Assembly (NCBI GenBank): GCA_003446015.1
Contig: DMBU01000059.1
Coordinates: 1-21,591, forward strand
Reading direction: 5' to 3'
DNA length: 21,591 nucleotides
Source of the DNA: Bacteroidales bacterium
GTDB taxonomy: Bacteria; Bacteroidota; Bacteroidia; Bacteroidales; UBA12077
Numbering within the stretch: the first letter of the stretch is position 1; every line of letters begins with the position of its first letter. The position numbers and the translations under genes are program-made. Positions 16,860 to 21,591 of this stretch are shown here, in pieces. Below the pieces are notes generated by a model, which ran no database searches, had not been told where the DNA came from, and saw only the letters and a list, made by a program, of their open reading frames with translations.

Positions 16860-16885
16860 GCAGACTTGATGCGTTTTGCAGACTT
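16856..16885. repeat. Direct repeat TTTTGCAGACTT, possible integrase arm sites
   Basis: TTTTGCAGACTT occurs at 16856-16867 and again at 16874-16885, an 18-base period. A second short repeat, ATAACAGCT, follows at 16922-16930 and 16934-16942. They lie between the tRNA-Phe terminator and the integrase remnant, where arm-type binding sites of tyrosine recombinases often sit. The repeats are seen directly; the role is inferred from position. Confidence 0.5.
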
Positions 16886-16950
16886 CGGGTTTTTTCTACA
16901 AAATTTTTTAAAAATCCACCCATAACAGCTAAATAACAGCTTAAAAAAAT

Positions 16951-17155
16951 ATGGGAAAGTTAACAATCTATTTAAATGATAGTTACGAAAAGAAGGACGG
17001 CACTGCTGCTGTGTACATTAATACCTATCTTTTAAAGGAAAAGGTCTGATTTAAGACTGGTGTGTCGGTTGATCCTAAGAATTGGGATCCTAAATATTTG
17101 GCATATCAAACGATTGTAGAATCTAAATTATTGGGATTAGCAGAGTTAGTAAATT
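16951..17155 (+). pseudogene. Tyrosine integrase remnant (arm-binding domain, nonsense codon, truncated)
   Basis: ATG 16951 opens a frame reading MGKLTIYLNDSYEKKDG then AAVYINTYLLKEKV, meets an in-frame TGA at 17047-17049, and continues in the same frame as FKTGVSVDPKNWDPKYL. This is the N-terminal arm DNA-binding domain typical of Bacteroidetes phage-type integrases, in which TG(I/V)xVDPKxWD is the hallmark. The TGA could come from one C-to-T change of CGA (Arg). Homology fades near 17155, where the sequence runs into the 3' end of the opposite-strand HEPN-like gene, so the core and catalytic domains are gone. Placed about 130 bases after the tRNA-Phe 3' end, it marks an old island insertion. 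It cannot encode a working recombinase. Confidence 0.8.
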
Positions 17156-17622
17156 GTAAAATTTTGCAGTTCTCCGCTTTTTAAATAAGGATTAGAAATA
17201 TTAATTTTTTTGAATTTACTTCCATACTTTGCACTAATACAAATTAATATTTTGTCAAGATGTCTAATAGCTCTAGCATGTAGTTTTTCAGTTATGAAAT
17301 ATGCCTGATCATTAGATGCTTCTTTGTGATGGCATAAATAACGAGATCTTTTAGAAAGATTTTGTAGAGCAATATATGAAGTGTATGTATCTTCATCAAG
17401 TTTAGCTGGGCTCATACTTTCAGGTGCAATGGCATTTTTGGTTTTTACATGAGTGCTGTATTGAAAATTTAATGTTTTTGCCAAATGAGCATTAATAGTG
17501 TGCAGTGCTGTATAAAACGAAATAGTTACTTGCCAATCTAGATAATTGTTAAGCTTATTGGTTTCCTGAAGATAATTTAAATTGATTTCTGCTTGACTTA
17601 TATGTTCGTTGAATGTTGGCAA
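17146..17622 (-). CDS. HEPN-like small helical protein, possible RNase toxin
   Basis: A 158-residue protein predicted to be almost all helical. The layout (an early helix AEINLNYLQETN, then LDWQVTISFYTALHTINAHLA, a His-containing turn YSTH, and a helix with LQNLSKRSRYLCHH at 86-99) resembles HEPN-domain proteins. The last segment supplies RX4-6H (Arg92 or Arg94 to His98/His99), the motif that in many HEPN proteins makes an RNase active site. Some HEPN members lack activity, so this is not proof. The start codon is TTG (17620-17622), 5 bases after the stop of the upstream gene; no ATG occurs near the N-terminus, which suggests coupled, reduced translation. The stop at 17146 lies within the integrase remnant, so the last few residues may come from the fused sequence. 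The role is probably toxin or defence effector, by inference. Confidence 0.7.
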   Translation of the reverse strand: MPTFNEHISQAEINLNYLQETNKLNNYLDWQVTISFYTALHTINAHLAKTLNFQYSTHVKTKNAIAPESMSPAKLDEDTYTSYIALQNLSKRSRYLCHHKEASNDQAYFITEKLHARAIRHLDKILICISAKYGSKFKKINISNPYLKSGELQNFTIY

Positions 17623-17627
17623 GTCTG

Positions 17628-18095
17628 TTAATTTAAAATAGGCTTGTACTGTGCAGGAATATTCAATTGGTCTGATTCTTCAATAATTGTAGAAGAAACA
17701 TAAAATCCAAATTTGTCATATTTTACGTTAACTTTTGCTTCCGCAAGGATTAAATCCTTTTCTGTTTTTTCGTCATCGTCCTTAATCTCAGCCCAAACAA
17801 GAACTTGTGAATTTGATAACTCTAAAGCAAGTTTTAATGGCTCGCAACTTCTTGTTTTTAATTCAGTTAAATAATCAACAATAATTTTTTCAATAAAGTA
17901 AATAGTTGATTTTTCTCGCATAAGTTCAGCAAATTCTTCATCTTTTCCTGTCATTAAAGTAGAGTATAAGTCTTTCTTTTCTGGGGAAGCAATGTTTGAT
18001 TCTAGTTGAAGTTGATCTGATTTTAATTGTGCGACAAGTGTATTGAACCATACTTCAATTTCTGTTGTTTGCCTATTTAAACAATCTGAAGTCAT
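17628..18095 (-). CDS. Unknown protein, upstream partner of the HEPN-like gene
   Basis: A 155-residue acidic protein of no family I recognise, starting at ATG 18093-18095. Residues 1-80 look helical and charged (a possible coiled segment around ELMREKSTIYFIEKIIVDYLTELK). Residues 85-140 look like beta strands (LKLALELSNSQVLVWAEIK, DLILAEAKVNVKYDKFGFYVSST) separated by an Asp/Glu/Lys-rich loop. There is no signal peptide and no visible catalytic motif. It is the first gene of a two-gene unit, with the HEPN-like gene 5 bases downstream. Antitoxin-first order and similar sizes suit a toxin-antitoxin pair, but the partner is not a MNT-type nucleotidyltransferase (no GSxxxG...DxD motif). An exact TATATTTG lies upstream. 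Confidence 0.68.
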   Translation of the reverse strand: MTSDCLNRQTTEIEVWFNTLVAQLKSDQLQLESNIASPEKKDLYSTLMTGKDEEFAELMREKSTIYFIEKIIVDYLTELKTRSCEPLKLALELSNSQVLVWAEIKDDDEKTEKDLILAEAKVNVKYDKFGFYVSSTIIEESDQLNIPAQYKPILN

Positions 18096-18171
18096 AATTT
18101 TAGCGGTTTGTTCTTATATACGGTACAATGTTTAAAAGGTTTTAGTAACCCATATTTTAATAAACAGTTGC

Positions 18172-18179
18172 CAAATATA
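18172..18179 (-). promoter_or_regulatory. Possible -7 promoter element for the two-gene HEPN unit
   Basis: On the minus strand this reads TATATTTG, an exact TAnnTTTG match about 77 bases before the ATG at 18095. No TTTG is found at the right distance upstream; instead there is a very AT-rich run, so support is partial. Confidence 0.35.
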
Positions 18180-18368
18180 TAATATAATATTATAAAGTTA
18201 ATAAATATTATAACACTTTGTCAAGTTTTATGTTCAAAAACTTAGTTTGCCTTTCATTTTCTTCTTCTTATATTATTATTTATTCAAATAGAGAATTATT
18301 GTTTATAACCATTTAGTGCAAAATCTTCAAATTCTTTTTGTTCTTGAATATATAAAAGAGCGCTTCAT
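18180..18368. other. Very AT-rich intergenic stretch at edge of accessory segment
   Basis: This holds runs such as TATAATATAATATTATAAAG with small AT palindromes and no coding sequence I can support. It separates the leftward HEPN unit from rightward genes and may contain the far boundary of the old island. I found no second copy of the tRNA-Phe 3' end here or elsewhere downstream. Confidence 0.4.
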
Positions 18369-18626
18369 TTGAATTGGGAGTTATTACTGCTTCATTTTTA
18401 TCAAATACGACATTTACCACAATTTTATCATGAAATGATTTTGAATAATTCTAAGACAAGAAGCTTCGATCTCGATAACTATCCGGAGAGGCTCTTTTTC
18501 TTTTCAAAAATAATGAATATCGAACGCCCAATTAAGAATATTGAAGTAGCATTAAAACTTCCTTATTCGAGATTTGAATGGATTTATTCTTCTTTTATTT
18601 ACAGATCCTTAAACCTTTTAATTTAG
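18369..18626 (+). CDS. Doubtful 85-codon ORF, unknown, possibly a gene remnant
   Basis: The frame opens with TTG at 18369 (a TGA lies upstream at 18345-18347), or with ATG at 18435 for a 63-residue form, and ends at TAG near 18626. The product (LLHFYQIRHLPQFYHEM...RLFFFSKIMNIERPIKNIEVALKL...) is rich in aromatic residues and has no signal peptide or motif I know. The mix of codons looks more protein-like than random AT-rich sequence, and there is no competing long frame opposite, but the lack of a good start suggests a truncated relic beside the island edge. Existence is uncertain. Confidence 0.25.
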   Translation: MNWELLLLHFYQIRHLPQFYHEMILNNSKTRSFDLDNYPERLFFFSKIMNIERPIKNIEVALKLPYSRFEWIYSSFIYRSLNLLI

Positions 18627-18663
18627 TGATGGTTTATAGAAGTGTTAGGAAACAAATTGTAAG

Positions 18664-18921
18664 ATGATGAATTGGAAAATAAAATTAGGGATTGGACTTA
18701 TACTATTATCAGGCGTTTTTTTTGGACTCATGTTGATTTTCCCGTTTATGAATCTTGAAAATAAAACAAAGATCTTCCTGTCCACTTCAGCATTGATTGT
18801 AATGGAGGTTTCTTTTTGGTCTGGAGGTTTATTAGTTGGTAAAGAGCTTTTTAAAAGATACAAATCGTATTTAAATCCAAGGCATTGGTTCAAAGAGAAG
18901 TCAGGAAAGATGAACGATTAA
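18664..18921 (+). CDS. Small two-helix membrane protein (transporter-suffix-domain type)
   Basis: An 85-residue integral membrane protein with two hydrophobic helices (about 6-29, IKLGIGLILLSGVFFGLMLIFPF, and about 38-59, IFLSTSALIVMEVSFWSGGLLVG), then a basic tail GKELFKRYKSYLNPRHWFK. The pattern E-x2-FW-x-GG...GKE-x3-(R/K)Y...LNP-x2-WF matches the small proteins annotated as having a transporter suffix domain, which also occur fused to the ends of some transporters. The biological role is unknown. ATGs at 18664 and 18667 are both possible starts. It stands alone with a terminator-like hairpin just downstream. Confidence 0.78.
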   Translation: MMNWKIKLGIGLILLSGVFFGLMLIFPFMNLENKTKIFLSTSALIVMEVSFWSGGLLVGKELFKRYKSYLNPRHWFKEKSGKMND

Positions 18922-18930
18922 ATCTTTTTG

Positions 18931-18959
18931 CAGAGTTTTGAGAATTCTGTGTTTTTTTT
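18931..18959 (+). terminator. Probable terminator after the small membrane protein gene
   Basis: CAGAGTT (18931-18937) pairs with AATTCTG (18943-18949), one G-T pair included, around a short loop, and is followed by TG and a run of eight T. It starts 10 bases after the stop codon. The stem is AT-rich, so strength is uncertain. Confidence 0.45.
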
Positions 18960-19134
18960 AAATCAGAGACTGCCTTCTTTCGTCAGATTTTAAAATGAAA
19001 AGTGTTAATAATCCCCCTTTTAGCCGGAATATATTTAGGGAAAGTTTAATATGCAATTAGTTAAAAATCAAAACTAAAAAAGCAAAAACCCACTTATTAA
19101 AGTTTATCCATTACCTTTACAAAAATTGAAATCG

Positions 19135-20607
19135 ATGCAAGTGTACGTAAACAGAAAAGATGTAAATTTTCTTCCCGATGTCAGCAGAGTTATAGCTCGT
19201 TTTCTTTATACCAACGACGAAAGAGCAATGAATACCATACAATTAGTTCTTGGTATGACCAAAAATGAGGCTTCGCTTGCGTTAAATCCTATACTTCGTG
19301 ATTATTCAATGCGACATCGAAATATTTCCAAAATATTTGAAAAGCATTTCAACAGAATTGTTTACCTGTTTAAAGAGATTAAGATTGACCCCAATTCGTT
19401 GGATAATACTCAGAAACTATTGATTGGTTCTTACTTTACGATGGAATATTCAATTGAGGCTGCCGCATTTTTTAACCCTTCTATCGTTGAACATCCTGAT
19501 CAGTCTGAAATTAGGGTTGGGGAAAAACGAGTAATTATTAGTTTTCGGGCTACCGGTGAAGGACATATTTCGTCGATCGTTTTTCGAACAGGTGTATTAG
19601 ATAAGAATAGTAATCTTACCATTGAACCAATTGGAAATATGCTCGAAGAAGCAGGGCAAATAAAGCGTCACATTTATACTAAAAAGACATTTAAGAGCAA
19701 ATTGAATGAAATGCAAAATTTTCACAGCATGATACCATCCGATTTGATTTTAGATAAGTTAAATGAAAAGTTTACATATGGCGAACTGCGTGATTGTATT
19801 GAAGATGCTAGAAAAACATTACATCTGGCTTCAGATAAAGAAATCCTTTTTAATCAGATCATGTGGCTGGCTTCATCACATTATGAACTTGAATTTTCGT
19901 TGGATACCAATATTTCAGAGCGGGTTATTTTTCCGGTTTCGATAAATGAAAAAAATGGAATTGAGGATGCCCGTTTTGTAAAATTCATTGATGACGATGG
20001 TAAAACAACATATTATGCTACTTATACTGCATACGATGGCACCAGGATATTGCCCAAAATGCTTGCAACTACCGACTTTTATCATTTTAAAGTAATCCCT
20101 GTACATGGTGAGATAGCACAGAATAAAGGTATGGCTCTGTTCCCTAGAAAAATAAACGGGAAATATGCTATGTTGTGCCGTTTGGATGGATATAGGAATT
20201 ATATCGCTTTTTCAAATCAAATTTCAATTTGGCGTGATGCGAAACTATTACAAGAACCTAAATTCCCATGGGAATTTGTTCAAATAGGGAATAGTGGTTC
20301 TCCTATTGAAACCGATGAAGGATGGCTGGTTATTACGCATGGAGTTGGTCCAATGCGTGAGTATGTTCTTGGGGCATCATTGTTTGATCTTGAGAATCCC
20401 GAAAAAGAAATAGGAAGGCTTAAGTCACCCCTGTTAATCCCAAATGCTGAAGAACGTGAAGGATATGTTCCCAATGTCGTCTATACTTGTGGTTCAATGA
20501 TTCATAACGGAAATTTAATCATTCCTTATGCCATGTCGGATTATGCATCAACCTATGCAACAGTTAATTTAGAGGAGCTCCTTACCACCTTAAAAAACTC
20601 CGTATAG
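19135..20607 (+). CDS. GH130 family beta-mannoside phosphorylase/mannosidase
   Basis: A cytoplasmic protein of about 490 residues in glycoside hydrolase family 130, whose members cleave beta-mannosides by phosphorolysis (releasing mannose 1-phosphate) or, in some branches, by hydrolysis. The five-bladed propeller part begins around residue 150; typical segments are ATYTAYDGT, GMALFPRKINGKYAMLCRLDG, GSPIETDEGWLVITHGVG and the end YVPNVVYTCGSMIHNGNLIIPYAMSDYAS. The N-terminal 150 residues (FLPDVSRVIARFLY...) are a helical extension of the longer GH130 branch. The ATG at 19135 is chosen over the TTG at 19126. Whether it is a phosphorylase or hydrolase depends on phosphate-binding residues that I cannot align reliably. 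It is 5.5 kb from the GH92 operon, but both act on mannosides. Confidence 0.88.
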   Translation: MQVYVNRKDVNFLPDVSRVIARFLYTNDERAMNTIQLVLGMTKNEASLALNPILRDYSMRHRNISKIFEKHFNRIVYLFKEIKIDPNSLDNTQKLLIGSYFTMEYSIEAAAFFNPSIVEHPDQSEIRVGEKRVIISFRATGEGHISSIVFRTGVLDKNSNLTIEPIGNMLEEAGQIKRHIYTKKTFKSKLNEMQNFHSMIPSDLILDKLNEKFTYGELRDCIEDARKTLHLASDKEILFNQIMWLASSHYELEFSLDTNISERVIFPVSINEKNGIEDARFVKFIDDDGKTTYYATYTAYDGTRILPKMLATTDFYHFKVIPVHGEIAQNKGMALFPRKINGKYAMLCRLDGYRNYIAFSNQISIWRDAKLLQEPKFPWEFVQIGNSGSPIETDEGWLVITHGVGPMREYVLGASLFDLENPEKEIGRLKSPLLIPNAEEREGYVPNVVYTCGSMIHNGNLIIPYAMSDYASTYATVNLEELLTTLKNSV

Positions 20608-20748
20608 TATTTTTTGCAGATATTTTCTCCACATGATAAGAATCGCTGATTTTTAGAATTAATGTGTGAATGATGTAAGATATTCTAAAAGTTGTATAAC
20701 ACATTATGCTTTATAAGTAACCATCTTTGTAAAGACCTATCTAAAAAT

Positions 20749-21336
20749 ATGAAATTATATATTAAGTACATGGTAAGTAATCGCTGTAAAACAGCGGTGA
20801 AAGAAGAACTGAAAAAGCTTCACCTGCATTTTATTGTTGTTGATTTAGGAGAAGTTGAGATTATGGAAAACATTTCAGTGGAACAGCAAGGGCAATTGAA
20901 AATAGCATTGCTAAATATTGGATTTGAATTAATGGACGATAAAAGATCTATTCTTATTGAAAAGATAAAAAATGTAATTGTTGAAATGGTTCATTATAAT
21001 GATGGTTTAATTAAAACAAACTTTTCTGATTTTTTAAGCGAAAAATTAAATCACGATTATACATATCTGGCTAATTTATTTTCAGAAGTACAAGGAACCA
21101 CTATTGAGAAATTCATTATCTCTCATAAAATTGAACGCATAAAAGAACTCATTATTTATGATGAATTAACCATAACAGAAATTGCGTGGAAAATGAATTA
21201 CAGTAGTGTTGCTCATTTATCGAATCAGTTTAAAAAAGTTACAGGCCTTTCTCCTTCTCATTTTAAATTATTGAAGAATAAAAGAAGAAGTCCTATTGAA
21301 GATATTGGGAATATATCCAATAATATTCATAATTAA
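20749..21336 (+). CDS. AraC-family transcriptional regulator
   Basis: A 195-residue DNA-binding regulator. The C-terminal part carries the AraC double helix-turn-helix: FIISHKIERIKELIIYDELTITEIAWKMNYSSVAHLSNQFKKVTGLSPSHFK. The N-terminal part (MKLYIKYMVSNRCKTAVKEELKKL...VVDLGEVEIME) is a short alpha/beta domain seen in a widespread Bacteroidetes group of such regulators; it is not the cupin sugar-binding domain of classical AraC, and its ligand is unknown. The ATG at 20749 matches that group's N-terminus, so the 19 extra codons back to TTG 20692 are rejected. A PAS-domain protein starts 41 bases downstream, suggesting an operon in which a sensor and regulator are made together. Confidence 0.88.
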   Translation: MKLYIKYMVSNRCKTAVKEELKKLHLHFIVVDLGEVEIMENISVEQQGQLKIALLNIGFELMDDKRSILIEKIKNVIVEMVHYNDGLIKTNFSDFLSEKLNHDYTYLANLFSEVQGTTIEKFIISHKIERIKELIIYDELTITEIAWKMNYSSVAHLSNQFKKVTGLSPSHFKLLKNKRRSPIEDIGNISNNIHN

Positions 21337-21377
21337 AAGAATAAATTAACCATTCAGAGGTGATATAAAAATATAAA

Positions 21378-21591
21378 ATGAAACCAACAAAAAGTAAACC
21401 AGATAAATACAGGGATCAATATACGAGAAGTCTGATTGAAGCCAGTTTAGATCCTCTGGTTACTATTAGTGCTGAAGGAAAGATAACCGATGTTAACGAG
21501 GCATCGATAAAAATTACGGGTATTTCACGTGAAGAACTCATAAATTCTGATTTTTCAAGTTATTTTACCGATCCAAAAAAAGCACAGGAAG
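21378..21591 (+). CDS. PAS-domain protein, probable sensor kinase (3' end beyond window)
   Basis: ATG 21378 opens a frame that stays open to the window edge (71 full codons). After a short basic leader (MKPTKSKPDKYRDQY) comes a PAS domain start: SLIEASLDPLVTISAEGKIT, then DVNEASIKITGISREELINSDFSSYFTDP. This is the classic PAS-fold beginning of multi-PAS histidine kinases or response proteins. No kinase domain can be seen because the gene is cut off. It lies 41 bases after the AraC-type regulator on the same strand, so the two probably form one signalling unit. There is no signal peptide or membrane segment in the visible part. Confidence 0.82.
   Translation, partial: MKPTKSKPDKYRDQYTRSLIEASLDPLVTISAEGKITDVNEASIKITGISREELINSDFSSYFTDPKKAQE

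Noticed and set aside
18645..18893. An 82-codon frame opposite the small membrane protein
   Set aside because: The plus-strand frame has two clear membrane helices and a recognised family pattern, so this is its shadow.
19763..20474. Short frames on both strands within the GH130 gene
   Set aside because: These are shadows of the GH130 frame.

Overview
The window looks like a chromosomal segment of an AT-rich Bacteroidota (Bacteroidetes), probably of the Bacteroidales/Marinilabiliales type. The evidence is the gene families (CotH-kinase proteins with a lamin-tail domain, a GH92 mannosidase with a FucP-type transporter and a ROK kinase, GH130, and a short AraC regulator before a PAS protein), the A-rich start regions without Shine-Dalgarno sites, and several exact matches to the Bacteroidetes promoter core TTTG...TAnnTTTG. 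I cannot name the genus.

Layout. Positions 127-5437 (minus strand) hold three exported proteins: a calcineurin-like phosphoesterase followed by two CotH-kinase-family proteins. An AT-rich stretch with one lipoprotein of unknown function (5723-6490) leads to a stand-alone KAS III-like thiolase (6888-7964); a possible 21-codon ORF overlaps its start. Positions 8153-13566 (minus) form a compact three-gene mannoside operon: GH92 alpha-mannosidase lipoprotein, FucP-like sugar/H+ symporter and ROK sugar kinase. Together they would trim mannosides outside, import the sugar and phosphorylate it. Positions 13737-16598 hold an exported DUF4384-like protein, a SAM O-methyltransferase and an M16 zinc peptidase.

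An accessory segment starts at a tRNA-Phe gene (16749-16821). Right after its terminator lie short direct repeats and the 5' end of a tyrosine integrase (arm-binding domain only), broken by an in-frame TGA and cut off at about 17155. This remnant abuts a convergent two-gene unit (17146-18095): a small protein of unknown family and a HEPN-like protein carrying an RX4-6H motif, 5 bases apart. This is the best candidate for an undescribed system, with the size, order and setting of a toxin-antitoxin or defence pair on an eroded tRNA-integrated island. A doubtful ORF follows. Core-type genes then resume: a small two-helix membrane protein, a GH130 mannoside phosphorylase/mannosidase, an AraC-family regulator and the start of a PAS-domain protein that runs off the window.

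Three palindromic elements of repeat type stand out: a hairpin at 7994-8033, a 61-base inverted repeat at 15300-15360, and an in-frame element encoding LPSGRQ near the N-terminus of the sugar transporter. I saw no rRNA, CRISPR array, SusC/SusD pair or complete insertion sequence.
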